DNA from: Ohtaekwangia kribbensis
GTDB taxonomy: Bacteria > Bacteroidota > Bacteroidia > Cytophagales > Cyclobacteriaceae
Length of the DNA: 64,000 nt
Direction: 5' to 3'
Assembly: GCF_042676245.1 (NCBI RefSeq)
Contig: NZ_JBHTKA010000001.1
Span: 2,046,001-2,110,000, forward strand
Shown here: positions 42,918 to 51,980 of the stretch, piece after piece
Layout: each line of letters opens with the position of its first letter
Numbering within the stretch: the stretch's first letter is position 1
Made by a program: the position numbers and the translations under genes
Notes under the pieces: model-generated
The model's database searches: none
Seen by the model: only the letters and a program-made list of their open reading frames with translations
What the model was told of the DNA's origin: nothing

Positions 42918-43433
42918 CTATGCCGAAAGTCTTGTTTTAACTTTCTGCCAGTCCTTTATTTGCCAGTATACTTTTCCCGTTGTAAGATGATTTCCCTGTT
43001 CATCGTGAATCTTTATTTCACAGATAATCACAACAGCATCCTGCGTTTTCAAGGGGTCGTATATCTGTTGTTGCAACCAGTCTTCCGAGATCGTAAAAGT
43101 TGCTGTTGCATTCATCTTTCCCTGGTAATGATAATCCATTTCCAGGCGTTGCATAATGAGGCGATACTTCTTGGCGTCCAGTTTACTGACCAGTAGGAAA
43201 CCCGTGGTAAATTCCGAGATCGTAGCGAGCGCACAGGCATGCAACCCACGAATGTGGTTAAAGTTCCTTCTCCGGTAAGGGATCAGCGTTCTCAAGTGAT
43301 GATCACCAATTTCCAATATCCGGAAACCGTGTGGCTTGTTAAAGGGAATCATCCGGTTCAGCGACCAGTTAAGCAGGGCCAGGTAGAAGGAGGAAGTCTT
43401 TGCTTTTTGTACAATACGGTTCGGATCGAGCAT
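42918..43433 (-). CDS. DUF4442 hot-dog-fold protein (thioesterase-like)
   Basis: A 171-residue cytoplasmic protein of the DUF4442 family, which has the hot-dog fold of acyl-CoA thioesterases. HIRGLHACALATISEFTTGFLLVSKL is the family core (N/H-x-x-G-x-x-H plus a helix), with strands DYHYQGKMNATATFTIS and AVVIICEIKIHDEQGNHLTTGKVYWQIKDW. Activity is not established. It starts divergently from a small membrane-protein gene at 43542 across a palindromic spacer and is 61 bp upstream of the Mpo1-like gene, so it may lead that operon. Confidence 0.83.
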   Translation of the reverse strand: MLDPNRIVQKAKTSSFYLALLNWSLNRMIPFNKPHGFRILEIGDHHLRTLIPYRRRNFNHIRGLHACALATISEFTTGFLLVSKLDAKKYRLIMQRLEMDYHYQGKMNATATFTISEDWLQQQIYDPLKTQDAVVIICEIKIHDEQGNHLTTGKVYWQIKDWQKVKTRLSA

Positions 43434-43507
43434 ATCTGGCGTTGATTTACGTTAATTTATCGGCTTTAAAACCGATGTAGTAACTCTTTTTTTCGATTGG
43501 CATGGTA

Positions 43508-43533
43508 TTAGAATATATTCTTGTATGTTCTAA
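43508..43533. promoter_or_regulatory. Palindrome in the divergent spacer
   Basis: AGAATATATTCT (43510-43521) is a perfect 12-bp palindrome. TTAGAA (43508-43513) also pairs with TTCTAA (43528-43533). It is a possible operator or hairpin just before the 35-codon gene. Confidence 0.35.
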
Positions 43534-43541
43534 CAAAGGCC

Positions 43542-43649
43542 ATGGCCTTAACTACTAAAATGAAACCCAAATTTAATTTTATTGACCTTGTGTTGATAGC
43601 CCCTGCTGCCGCAGCATTGTTGTATGGTATATTTTCATTTGCGTATTAA
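43542..43649 (+). CDS. Small single-span membrane protein, 35 aa
   Basis: A short reading frame, MALTTKMKPKFNFIDL followed by a hydrophobic helix VLIAPAAAALLYGIFSFAY. The N-terminus is basic (three Lys) and would stay inside; one TM segment of about 19 residues follows. It is too short for a named family. Support: a good start context after a palindromic spacer, a composition that is clearly not random, and a look-alike at 57091 ending in a similar Trp/Tyr-Gly-Ile-Phe motif. No RBS is required in Bacteroidota. It could be chance, hence moderate confidence. Confidence 0.4.
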   Translation: MALTTKMKPKFNFIDLVLIAPAAAALLYGIFSFAY

Positions 43650-43724
43650 ACTATATATATCCTCAAACTATATCTGCTTTCATCGTTGGCTGTGAGTTAC
43701 TGATTTCGGTTCTTCCGTCTCCAG

Positions 43725-43763
43725 ACTTCCCGTCTTTTCGGACTTCCCGACTTCTTAACTTCC
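43725..43763. repeat. Octad-periodic tract (ACTTCCCG words)
   Basis: ACTTCCCG at 43725 and 43742, ACTTCTTA at 43750 and ACTTCC at 43758, with TCTTTTCGG between the first two, give a spacing of about 8 nt. It lies between the small gene and the permease stop and resembles the heptad tracts elsewhere, but with an 8-nt step. Confidence 0.4.
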
Positions 43764-43775
43764 ACACACGCGAAG

Positions 43776-45443
43776 CTATACCTTCTCTGTAGAAAGTTTA
43801 CTGCGCCAGTAGCCATAACTGAAGTATATCACGAGGCCGAATGCCATCCAGCCGAAAAATACACCCCAGCTGCGGGCCGGAATTTCAATCATCAGGTATA
43901 AGCAGCAAAGCATACCCAGCACCGGTATAAGGGAGAGTTTTTTTATGAACGAAGCAATGGTTATTACCGTAGCCAGCACAATGAATATAAGGAATAAAAT
44001 TTCCTGGTGTGATTCGTGGTTGATGTTGGTGGCAGAGTTTATAATGCGCTCGCGGAAACCGTAGAGGAATACGATAAACAAAATGGGTACAATCCACTGA
44101 CTGTTGATATAGGGCAGGTTGAATTTCTTGCCCGCTGTATTTTCTTCGCGTGGCAGCATCAGTACACCTCCACATACCAGTACAAAGGCAAACAAAGTTC
44201 CTATACTGGTAAGATCTGTCATCAAAGCACTTTCTACAAATAGAGAAGGTATAGCTACAATGAATCCCGTTACGATAGTAGAGAAAGCAGGAGTCTGATA
44301 CTTCGGGTGGATTTTAGAAAAACGTTTTGGCAACAAACCATCGCGGCTCATGCTCATCCAGATACGCGGTTGCCCGATCTGAAATACCAGCAATACACTG
44401 GTAGCAGCAATAACAGCACTAACGGATATAAAGAATCCTACTTTGCCCAGGTTGATCTTCTCGAATACATACGCCAGCGGATCAGCTACATTGTTAAACT
44501 CCGAGTAATTTACCATACCGGTAATTACCAGTGTAACGATTACATAGATGATGGTACAAATTATCAGCGAGTATATCATGCCGCGCGGCAGATCGCGCTG
44601 GGGATTAGCACATTCTTCAGCTGTAGTAGAGATCGCATCGAAACCTATATACGCAAAGAACACAGCCGATACACCTTTCAACACACCGGTAAAACTATTG
44701 GGGAGAAACGGACTCCAATTATCAGCATCAATATAAAATATACCGATCAGTACAATGATCGCGAGTACCACCAGCTTTAGTCCCACCATAAAGTTTGCAC
44801 TGCTTCGACTTTCCTTTATACCTACATATGCCAACATAGTAATGAGTATAATAATGATGGCTGCCGGTAAATTGCAGATGAATCTGAAACCTGCAATAAC
44901 CGGAGCCGTTGTCCATGCAAGGCCTTCCGTACTTGTGCCCGCTGCAATTGCTTCTTCGTACGAATTCATCGCGGTTGTCGGATCGGTGGATAGCCATGCA
45001 GGTAAATGCAGCCCGACACCTTCCAGTAAATTGGCGAAGTAACTGCTCCATGAAATAGACACTACCACGTTACCGATAGCATACTCCAGAATGAGCGCCC
45101 AGCCAATAACCCAGGCGGCAATTTCACCAAACGTAACATACGAGTAAGTATAGGCACTGCCCGCCACCGGAACGCGCGATGCAAATTCAGCATAGCACAT
45201 CGCGGTAAAGCCACAGGTAACAGCCGTAATGATAAAGAGGAATATAACTCCGGGACCACCGTCATAAGCAGCCTGGCCGATAGTTGAAAAGATACCGGCC
45301 CCGATTACCGCGGCAATACCGAGGGCCGTGAGGTCGCGTACACCGAGTACTTTTTGAAGTCCACCAGCACCGTGGCTCTCATTACTTTCAACATCTTTCA
45401 GGATTTTGGCAAGCGGTTTCTTTCGGAAAAGGGAGTCAAGCAT
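43776..45443 (-). CDS. APC-superfamily (cationic) amino-acid permease
   Basis: A 555-residue permease with 13-14 TM helices. GLQKVLGVRDLTALGIAAVIGAGIFSTIGQAAYDGGPGVI carries the TM1 unwound GxG motif of the APC fold. RVPVAGSAYTYSYVTFGEIAAWVIGWALILEYAIGNVVVS (TM3) and FFAYIGFDAISTTAEECANPQRDLPRGMI (TM6 and the following loop) are diagnostic of the cationic amino-acid transporter (CAT) branch. It imports amino acids with protons. Residues 1-25 form a charged cytoplasmic tail. Monocistronic, preceded by a long AT-rich spacer. Confidence 0.92.
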   Translation of the reverse strand: MLDSLFRKKPLAKILKDVESNESHGAGGLQKVLGVRDLTALGIAAVIGAGIFSTIGQAAYDGGPGVIFLFIITAVTCGFTAMCYAEFASRVPVAGSAYTYSYVTFGEIAAWVIGWALILEYAIGNVVVSISWSSYFANLLEGVGLHLPAWLSTDPTTAMNSYEEAIAAGTSTEGLAWTTAPVIAGFRFICNLPAAIIIILITMLAYVGIKESRSSANFMVGLKLVVLAIIVLIGIFYIDADNWSPFLPNSFTGVLKGVSAVFFAYIGFDAISTTAEECANPQRDLPRGMIYSLIICTIIYVIVTLVITGMVNYSEFNNVADPLAYVFEKINLGKVGFFISVSAVIAATSVLLVFQIGQPRIWMSMSRDGLLPKRFSKIHPKYQTPAFSTIVTGFIVAIPSLFVESALMTDLTSIGTLFAFVLVCGGVLMLPREENTAGKKFNLPYINSQWIVPILFIVFLYGFRERIINSATNINHESHQEILFLIFIVLATVITIASFIKKLSLIPVLGMLCCLYLMIEIPARSWGVFFGWMAFGLVIYFSYGYWRSKLSTEKV

Positions 45444-45641
45444 TCAGTTTCAGGTTTAAGGTGGGCTCAAAATAAGTAAAAATTAAACAGGTTTTGCACT
45501 GAAAATGAGGGAGCCACCGCTTTGTTTATATGAATACGAATGAAAATTTATACTTGGTCAGAGAGGAGATGATTTTTTAAATTATCTTAATGGCGTTAAG
45601 TGGAAGGAAATTTTTTAAACGCTTTCAATTTGGACTTTTTA

Positions 45642-46280
45642 ATGACTCCTCCGAAAGAACATCTGAACAACGCTGCCGAACACAGCGTAGATCCTAAGAC
45701 CAATATTACGGCCGAAGAGCTTAACCTGCTGCCGCTGAAAGCTTTTACGGGGAAGGTGAGCGTGATCACCGATGCAGAAAAGCTCTCCAAAGCGCTGAAG
45801 GAGATGGAGAAATATGATGCCGTTGGATTTGATACCGAAACCCGCCCCAGTTTTAAAAAGGGACAATCGTACAACGTTGCCTTATTGCAACTGGCGTTAC
45901 CACATAAAGTATTCCTCATCAGGTTGCACCATACCGGGGTAACGGATGAGCTCGCTGCATTTTTTGAAAACGAGAATATCATGAAAGCGGGTGTGGCCAT
46001 CCGTGACGATATAAAAGCACTGCAGAAGAACAAGCGCTTTCAACCCCAGGGATTTGTTGAACTGGCCACGCTGTCTAAAGAAAAAGGATTGCAGGTGGAA
46101 AGTGTAAAGAAACTTACCGGCTTGCTGCTCGGCTTCCGCATTTCAAAAAGTGCCCAGACTTCGAACTGGGAAGCTCCTACGCTTACGGAGAAGCAGCTGG
46201 AGTATGCCGCTACCGATGCCTGGGTATGCCTGGAGATATATAGAAAACTGATCGCAGCGCAGCCTGTCACTATACTATAG
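45642..46280 (+). CDS. 3'-5' exonuclease (RNase D-like DEDDy)
   Basis: A 212-residue DEDD exonuclease. Exo I is VGFDTETRPSF (Asp, Glu), Exo II is AGVAIRDDIKALQK and Exo III is LEYAATDAWVCLEIY (YxxxD, so DEDDy). It contains only the exonuclease domain, without HRDC domains, as in the short RNase D/WRN-like proteins of Bacteroidota. I chose the ATG at 45642; an earlier in-frame GTG at 45600 would add 14 residues. It may act on RNA 3' ends or DNA ends. Divergent from the permease. Confidence 0.9.
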   Translation: MTPPKEHLNNAAEHSVDPKTNITAEELNLLPLKAFTGKVSVITDAEKLSKALKEMEKYDAVGFDTETRPSFKKGQSYNVALLQLALPHKVFLIRLHHTGVTDELAAFFENENIMKAGVAIRDDIKALQKNKRFQPQGFVELATLSKEKGLQVESVKKLTGLLLGFRISKSAQTSNWEAPTLTEKQLEYAATDAWVCLEIYRKLIAAQPVTIL

Positions 46281-46388
46281 ATTGCTATAGTTATAGTATA
46301 TATTCTTTTTTCAGAAGCCGTTCTGTAACAAAACCGATGAGGATCAAGTTTAAAGGTGTTCAAGGTTATTCTCCCATCACAAAAACAA

Positions 46389-46964
46389 ATGACTCCCGCT
46401 GTTAAAATTCTGAAGAAAGAAATTCTTTCTGCGAACTGGTACAAGCTTTACAAATACACGTTTACCTTCATTGACCGGCAAGGTCAGGAGTTAACGCAAA
46501 GTCGTGAAGCGTACGACCGTGGTAACGGTGCTACCATCCTCCTCTATAATAAAGAGCAACGTACGGTAATTTTAACACGCCAGTTCCGCTTGCCAACTTT
46601 TGTAAACGGTAACGAAAATGGAATGCTCATAGAGGCCTGTGCCGGGTTGCTGGATCTTGATAATCCGGAAGACTGCATTCGCAGGGAAACCGAAGAAGAG
46701 ACCGGCTATCGCATTTCGCATGTTCAAAAGATTTTTGAAGTATATATGTCGCCCGGGTCAGTTACGGAGATCTTGTATTTCTTCATCGGAGAATATTCGC
46801 ATGAACAAAAAGTGAACGAAGGTGGTGGTGTGGATGAAGACGAGAACATTGAAGTGCTCGAGCTTGATTTCGAAAAGGCTTATGGCATGATTGCTTCGGG
46901 TGAAATACGCGATGCCAAAACCATCATGCTCCTGCAATACGCCAAACTTCACAACATTTTCTAA
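46389..46964 (+). CDS. NUDIX hydrolase (GDP-mannose pyrophosphatase NudK-like)
   Basis: A 191-residue pyrophosphatase. The NUDIX box covers CAGLLDLDNPEDCIRRETEEETGY (catalytic RETEEETG). The N-terminal DRQGQELTQSREAYDRGNGATILLYNKEQRTVILTRQFRLPTFVNGNENGMLIEACAG and the VYMSPGSVTEILYFFIGEY segment match NudK/AdpP dimers that cleave GDP-mannose or ADP-ribose. The ATG at 46389 is preferred over an in-frame GTG at 46356. It lies 108 bp after the exonuclease gene in the same direction. Confidence 0.9.
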   Translation: MTPAVKILKKEILSANWYKLYKYTFTFIDRQGQELTQSREAYDRGNGATILLYNKEQRTVILTRQFRLPTFVNGNENGMLIEACAGLLDLDNPEDCIRRETEEETGYRISHVQKIFEVYMSPGSVTEILYFFIGEYSHEQKVNEGGGVDEDENIEVLELDFEKAYGMIASGEIRDAKTIMLLQYAKLHNIF

Positions 46965-47034
46965 GGCACACCAGCAAAGAGCAGGGTAGTTAATTACCGG
47001 CAACTTTTTATTTTACAGAGCATAACCAGACACT

Positions 47035-49740
47035 ATGTTCCGTAAACTAATTCTACTCGTACTTTGCGTTGCTGCCGGTATACCGGGCATCGCTCAAAAA
47101 CTTCAGCTCGCTGAGCTTACCACCGAATATCAGACGAACCCGATCGGCCTGGATGTTACCCAGCCACGATTCAGTTGGGTGCTGGTGTCGCCTCAGCGGG
47201 ATATACTTCAAACAGCTTACGAACTGCGGGTAAGCACCGATGGCAACTTTAAAAGTATAGCCTGGCAAACCGGTAAAGTAAACTCCGATCAATCAGCATT
47301 CATTTCCTATAGCGGCACTCCACTAAAGGCAAAACAGCAATACTACTGGCAGGCACGTGCGTGGGATAACAAAGGGAATGCTTCAGCCTGGAGTAAACCT
47401 GCATCATTCGAAGTTGGATTGCTTACCCCGGATGAATGGAAAGCTTCTTGGATCGAACCCGCTATACCAGGCGATAGCTCGGCTGGTCCTGCTCCTATAC
47501 TTCGCAGGGAGTTCGACTTGAAAAAGGCTGTAAAATCAGCACGACTCTATATTACCTCGCATGGGCTATACGAAGCGCACATCAACGGGAAGCGTGTAGG
47601 TGATGAGTATCTTACTCCCGGTTGGACAAGTTATAACAAGCGACTGCAATACCAAACGTACGATGTTACAGGTTTACTGAAGCAAGGTCGCAACGCAACG
47701 GGTGCCCTACTGGGCGATGGCTGGTATCGCGGAAACCTGGCGTGGGGCGGATTGAAAAACATTTACGGAAAAACACTCGGGCTGCTATATCAACTTGAAG
47801 TAACCTATACGGATGGTTCAACCGAACTCGTTACATCCGATGCGCAATGGAAATCCTCCACCGGTCCCATTCGCAGAGCGGGTATATATTATGGTGAAGC
47901 ATACGATGCGCGGCTTGAGAAAAAGAATTGGACACAAGCCGGCTTTAGCGATAGCGACTGGCAGGGTGTAAACGTGATACCGGGCGGAAAAGAAAATATA
48001 GTGGCATCGTATGGACCTCCCGTGCGAAAGCATGAAACATTCAAACCACTCAAAATATTTAAAACACCGAAAGGCCAAACCGTTGTAGACTTCGGACAGA
48101 ACCTCGTAGGATGGGTTACACTAAAAGTAAAAGGCAATGCCGGTGACAAGATTACGATTCGTCATGCCGAGGTATTGGACAAAGAAAAGAATGTATACCT
48201 TGAAAACCTGCGTGCTGCACAGGCTGAGATCGTATATATACTGAAAGGTGGTGAAGAAGAAATATACGAGCCGCGTTTCAGTTTCTTCGGGTTCCGGTAT
48301 GCATGGGTGGAAGGTTATCCCGGCACACTTACAGCCGACAAGATAACGGCCACGGCAGTATATTCGGATATGAAGCCTACTGGTAATTTCATTTCGTCTC
48401 ATCCGCTAATCAATCAGCTTCAGCATAACATTCAGTGGGGGCAAAAAGGAAACTTTGTTGATGTACCTACCGATTGCCCGCAACGCGATGAGCGTTTGGG
48501 CTGGACAGGCGATGCACAGGTATTCTTTCGCACGGCTGCGTATAATATGAACGTTGCATCGTTCTTTCACAAATGGCTGAAAGACGTGGAAGCCGATCAG
48601 CGTAAAGATGGCGCTGTGCCTTTTGTTATACCCAATGTATTAGGAGACAGTGCTGCTGCCTCCACGGGCTGGGCCGATGTAGCTGTAATTATACCCTGGA
48701 ATTTATACCAGGCCTACGGCGACCAGCGAATTCTGGAACAGCAATATGAAAGCATGAAAGGCTGGGTTGGCTATATGGAACGCAGAAGTAAAAATGATCT
48801 CTGGAACCGCGGCTTTCATTTTGGCGACTGGCTTTTCTACAGACCTTTTGATGACAATGACGGCCGCTCTGCGGTGACTGATAAATACCTGATATCACAA
48901 TGCTTCTGGGCATACTCCACACAACTGATGCTGAACACGGCACAGGTATTAAACAAGCCTGCCGATGTGCAGCACTATACTGCGCAATTAAAAAAGATCA
49001 AAGAAGCTTTTCTCAAAGAGTATGTAACACCATCCGGCCGGTTGGTATCCAGTACACAAACAGCCTATACACTTGCATTGCACTTTGATATGTTACCGGA
49101 AACTTTGCGTGCGCAGGCTGCCGATAAACTCGCACAGAATGTAAAGAGCTATGGCAATCACCTTACTACCGGTTTTCTGGGCACTCCGTATCTCTGCCAT
49201 GTGCTTACACGCTTCGGCTATACCGATGTAGCGTATGACCTGTTACTACAGGAAGAATATCCTTCATGGCTATACCCGGTAAAAATGGGTGCCACCACTA
49301 TATGGGAACGTTGGGACGGCATGAAACCCGACAGCACATTTCAGACACCGGGCATGAACTCATTTAACCACTATGCCTATGGCGCAATAGGCGACTGGAT
49401 GTATCGCACCGTAGCCGGATTACAGGAAGCATCACCAGGCTATAAGAAAATTACCATTGCACCTCAACCCGGAGGCAAACTAACACAAGCTGCAGCCGAA
49501 CTCAAGACTATATATGGCGCTGCTAAATCTGCATGGAAAACTGAGAATGGTATTCTGAAACTCGATATAATTATACCAGCCAACACAACAGCAACAGTTA
49601 CCCTTCCGCAAGCCAGCGGTAAAAAAGTTACCGAACAGGCGAAGGATATAGAACAACAAAAATTCAAAACAGAAAGCCGGGATAAAGATTTGATACTAAC
49701 ACTAGGCTCAGGCACGTACCATTTCGAATATCCCTTATAA
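47035..49740 (+). CDS. Alpha-L-rhamnosidase (GH78), secreted
   Basis: A 901-residue glycoside hydrolase with a signal peptide (1-20). It has a fibronectin-like domain (about 22-130), the Bac_rhamnosid_N/B beta domains (130-440), the (alpha/alpha)6 catalytic barrel (about 445-800) and a C-terminal beta sandwich. DVPTDCPQRDERLGWTGDAQVF carries the general acid (Glu in RDERLGW), and GATTIWERWDGM has the second catalytic Glu. It removes terminal L-rhamnose from pectic rhamnogalacturonan or plant glycosides. With the GH51 and GH43 genes 10 kb away it points to pectin side-chain use. Monocistronic, ends in a strong terminator. Confidence 0.94.
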   Translation: MFRKLILLVLCVAAGIPGIAQKLQLAELTTEYQTNPIGLDVTQPRFSWVLVSPQRDILQTAYELRVSTDGNFKSIAWQTGKVNSDQSAFISYSGTPLKAKQQYYWQARAWDNKGNASAWSKPASFEVGLLTPDEWKASWIEPAIPGDSSAGPAPILRREFDLKKAVKSARLYITSHGLYEAHINGKRVGDEYLTPGWTSYNKRLQYQTYDVTGLLKQGRNATGALLGDGWYRGNLAWGGLKNIYGKTLGLLYQLEVTYTDGSTELVTSDAQWKSSTGPIRRAGIYYGEAYDARLEKKNWTQAGFSDSDWQGVNVIPGGKENIVASYGPPVRKHETFKPLKIFKTPKGQTVVDFGQNLVGWVTLKVKGNAGDKITIRHAEVLDKEKNVYLENLRAAQAEIVYILKGGEEEIYEPRFSFFGFRYAWVEGYPGTLTADKITATAVYSDMKPTGNFISSHPLINQLQHNIQWGQKGNFVDVPTDCPQRDERLGWTGDAQVFFRTAAYNMNVASFFHKWLKDVEADQRKDGAVPFVIPNVLGDSAAASTGWADVAVIIPWNLYQAYGDQRILEQQYESMKGWVGYMERRSKNDLWNRGFHFGDWLFYRPFDDNDGRSAVTDKYLISQCFWAYSTQLMLNTAQVLNKPADVQHYTAQLKKIKEAFLKEYVTPSGRLVSSTQTAYTLALHFDMLPETLRAQAADKLAQNVKSYGNHLTTGFLGTPYLCHVLTRFGYTDVAYDLLLQEEYPSWLYPVKMGATTIWERWDGMKPDSTFQTPGMNSFNHYAYGAIGDWMYRTVAGLQEASPGYKKITIAPQPGGKLTQAAAELKTIYGAAKSAWKTENGILKLDIIIPANTTATVTLPQASGKKVTEQAKDIEQQKFKTESRDKDLILTLGSGTYHFEYPL

Positions 49741-49759
49741 ATATATATAGCTACCACAT

Positions 49760-49796
49760 AAAAATAGCCACTCAAAACGAGTGGCTATTTTATTTT
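49760..49796 (+). terminator. Strong terminator after the rhamnosidase gene
   Basis: A perfect 13-bp stem AAAATAGCCACTC with GAGTGGCTATTTT, a 5-nt loop, then TATTTT. Confidence 0.9.
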
Positions 49797-49805
49797 ACTT
49801 CCAAA

Positions 49806-49837
49806 TTCTTACTTCTTACTCCTTGCTTCTTACTTCC
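49806..49837. repeat. Heptad tract TTCTTAC-type
   Basis: Four consecutive 7-nt units (TTCTTAC twice, TCCTTGC, TTCTTAC) in register, plus a partial fifth. The same words recur inside the 131-bp repeats at 51690 and at 51962, about 2 kb away. Confidence 0.6.
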
Positions 49838-49864
49838 TTTCGAGAAGCCAGTAACCCGCAGCCA

Positions 49865-50428
49865 CTAAAAAACAACCTGCTTCACCACCACGTCAAACTC
49901 ACCACTTACCGTAGCGTTTTTGCCTGTACTGTTTTCAGAACCTTCCACAACGTATTTGCCTTTTGTGCGGCCGGAAGCATTCTCGAAAGAAAAATCAGAT
50001 ATAGTCAGGTCATTACCGGATGAGCTCATGTAGAAATCAAGAATCTTGTTATTGAAGTCGTTATCACGATACTGCATGGTCATATAGCTGTTCGGTTCAG
50101 TATCTGCGGCATCATCCAATGAAAAACGGAACGTAAAATACCCTCCGGTTTTCATATCCTGCCGTACAATGTATATATCAATGGATCCATCGTCATCGAT
50201 CTCATAATAGGAGATGCTTTGTATACCATATAGTCCCGGCTGATATTGCGAATAGCTGAACGATTCATTGATCGCCACACTTCCTTCACTTGTTGTACCG
50301 GTTATCGTGCCTTTAATCACACCCTGTTGCTGATACTCCAATGCCGGAACATCGTCATCACCGCACTGCGAAAATATCAGTGTTATAACAGCAAGTCCGA
50401 ATATTCTAAATATACTTTTCATATTCAT
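49865..50428 (-). CDS. Surface lipoprotein, paralogue B
   Basis: A 187-residue lipoprotein: signal peptide with lipobox IFSQC, then CGDDDVPALEY. An Asp run right after the Cys matches the Bacteroidota lipoprotein export signal (the Bacteroides form is SDDDD), so surface exposure is likely. The mature part is a beta-sandwich-like domain: GVIKGTITGTTSEG, then ISYYEIDDDGSIDIYIVRQDMKTGGYFTFRFSLDDA and a final strand FDVVVKQVVF. It is a tandem paralogue of the upstream gene, with one base between that stop and this start. Function unknown. Confidence 0.78.
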   Translation of the reverse strand: MNMKSIFRIFGLAVITLIFSQCGDDDVPALEYQQQGVIKGTITGTTSEGSVAINESFSYSQYQPGLYGIQSISYYEIDDDGSIDIYIVRQDMKTGGYFTFRFSLDDAADTEPNSYMTMQYRDNDFNNKILDFYMSSSGNDLTISDFSFENASGRTKGKYVVEGSENSTGKNATVSGEFDVVVKQVVF

Positions 50429-50429
50429 G

Positions 50430-50999
50430 TTACTGTATGGTCTGCTTTACAACTACATCAAAAGATCCGGTTACAGTAGAATTGTTATCCGTGGTATTAT
50501 CGCTACCCGAAATACTGAAGTCACCTTTTACACGACCAGACGCTAAATCAAATGAGAAATTCGTGATCGAAGATTCGTTATCAGAATCTTCATACGAGTC
50601 ACCGGACGTAGAGAAGTATAAAATCTTATCGCTCTCTTCGATGTACACCACGTTAATTTCATATTCGGGAGATGTATCGGTGGCATTTTCCAGGTATAGG
50701 TTCAACTGCACACCACCACCCGTCTTTACGTCCTGGCGGATGATCTGCATTTCGATAGAACCATCGTCATCCAGGTCATACGAAGATGAATACGGGCCGG
50801 TATAATAACTCGGATTATACTTCGAATAACTGAATTGTTCATTGATAGCTGTTGCATCATCAGATGCTGTACCGGTGATTGTACCTTTGATCACGCCCTG
50901 CTCTTCGTATTCAATGGCAGGAATATCATCGTCATCACAGCTTGAGAAAATAGACAGGGCACAAAATGCCCCCAACAATAGTAAATTGTTTTTCTTCAT
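50430..50999 (-). CDS. Surface lipoprotein, paralogue A
   Basis: A 189-residue lipoprotein with lipobox IFSSC, followed by CDDDDIPAIEY, again an Asp-rich surface export signal. It shares with its neighbour the opening IEYEEQGVIKGTITGTASDD, the central YDLDDDGSIEMQIIRQDVKTGG and the tail GSFDVVVKQT, so the pair arose by tandem duplication. The DDDGSIE turn could bind calcium. It is the first gene of a two-gene operon on the minus strand, divergent from the 4-TM protein gene. No domain name is known to me. Confidence 0.78.
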   Translation of the reverse strand: MKKNNLLLLGAFCALSIFSSCDDDDIPAIEYEEQGVIKGTITGTASDDATAINEQFSYSKYNPSYYTGPYSSSYDLDDDGSIEMQIIRQDVKTGGGVQLNLYLENATDTSPEYEINVVYIEESDKILYFSTSGDSYEDSDNESSITNFSFDLASGRVKGDFSISGSDNTTDNNSTVTGSFDVVVKQTIQ

Positions 51000-51162
51000 A
51001 GGGGTTTTTATTTCTGTTAAAATAGCTAAAAATTATCAGTCTACCGACAGCCCATTTCACCGACCGGGTTCTTTTATTCACCTACGCACATCCCCGACAC
51101 GCCTAAAGCTGATGGCCGATTGGTATAGTCTTGCCGTATATTCGAATAAAAAAATTCATACC

Positions 51163-51531
51163 ATGCAAACCACTGAATATACTACAGAAAACAGAGACAA
51201 AAAATACCAGCGCAAACAGAGAGGTCGCATTCTAGGTGGCCTCGTTATTGTTGCAGCAGGTGCTGTACTCTTTGCACACAAAGCCGGTGCTGTTTTACCG
51301 GAGTGGTTATTTGCCTGGCCCATGATCATTATAGCCATCGGTATATATTCAGGTGCCAGACGCAGCTTCCGTGATTTTCAGTGGCTCATACCCGTGGCCA
51401 TTGGTGGACTGTTCATGGCCGATCGTTTCATTGAAGGCTTCTCCCTCGGTCACTATATCTGGCCCATCATCGTTATTGCGATAGGCCTCAGCATTATGCT
51501 CCGCCCCAAACGCAAACACGACTGTATATAG
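51163..51531 (+). CDS. LiaI/LiaF-type four-TM domain protein
   Basis: A 122-residue membrane protein with four hydrophobic segments (about 27-44, 50-63, 72-88, 96-113) and a basic tail. GGLVIVAAGAVLFAHKAGAVLPEWLFAWPMIIIAIGIYSG is the LiaI-LiaF transmembrane-region type (DUF5668-like). The N-terminal half of the longer protein at 52132 is a paralogue. These domains occur in envelope-stress sensing. I start at the ATG at 51163, after 5'-leader sequence that is open but non-coding in style. A terminator follows. Confidence 0.8.
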   Translation: MQTTEYTTENRDKKYQRKQRGRILGGLVIVAAGAVLFAHKAGAVLPEWLFAWPMIIIAIGIYSGARRSFRDFQWLIPVAIGGLFMADRFIEGFSLGHYIWPIIVIAIGLSIMLRPKRKHDCI

Positions 51532-51551
51532 TCTGAAAAGAACTACGTATC

Positions 51552-51585
51552 AAAATGGCTCTGCTGAACTGGTGGAGCCTTTTTT
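51552..51585 (+). terminator. Terminator after the four-TM protein
   Basis: GGCTC (51557-51561) pairs with GAGCC (51575-51579), with an upstream A-run and a following T6. The stem is short but the A/T flanks extend it. It abuts the repeat array. Confidence 0.6.
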
Positions 51586-51980
51586 AGTTGCTAGCTGCCA
51601 GCCTCTGGCTGCTAGCTTTTTATCTGATGGCTACTTCACTACTAACAGCAACGTTTACATCACCGCTATACATCTTGCAGCCAGCAGCCTTCTTGCTTCT
51701 TACTCCTGACACATTTTAGCTGCTAGCTCCCAGTCTCCAGCTCCTGGCTGTTATCTGATGGCTACTTCACTACTAATAACAACGTTTACATCACCGCTAT
51801 ACATCTTGCAGCCAGCAGCCTTCTTGCTTCTTACTCCTGACACAATTTAGCTGCTAGCTCCCAGTCTCCAGCTCCTAGCTGTTTATCTGATGGCTACTTC
51901 ACTACTAATTAGCAACGTTTACATCACCGCTATACATCCTGAGGCCAGCAGCCCTTCCTACTTCTTACTCCTGGCTTCTT
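51584..51980. repeat. Three tandem copies of a 131-132 bp repeat
   Basis: The anchor TCTGATGGCTACTTCACT occurs at 51623, 51754 and 51886 (steps of 131 and 132 bp). Each copy holds a heptad-periodic segment (units ending in AGC, for example TGCTAGC, CTCCAGC, TCCTGGC), the conserved core TCTGATGG...CATC and a TTCTTGC/TTCTTAC heptad segment. In copy 1 GCTAGCTGCCAG and CTGGCTGCTAGC form a 12-bp hairpin with one mismatch and a 3-nt loop. No credible protein is encoded. Confidence 0.85.

Noticed and set aside
44307..44780. 157-codon frame opposite the amino-acid permease
   Set aside because: Antisense shadow of conserved TM helices; rich in His, Tyr and Gln from complement codons, with no family signal.
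51584..51980. CRISPR array
   Set aside because: Only three copies, with 131-132 bp periodicity over the whole unit. There is no alternation of constant repeats and unique spacers, and no cas gene in the window.
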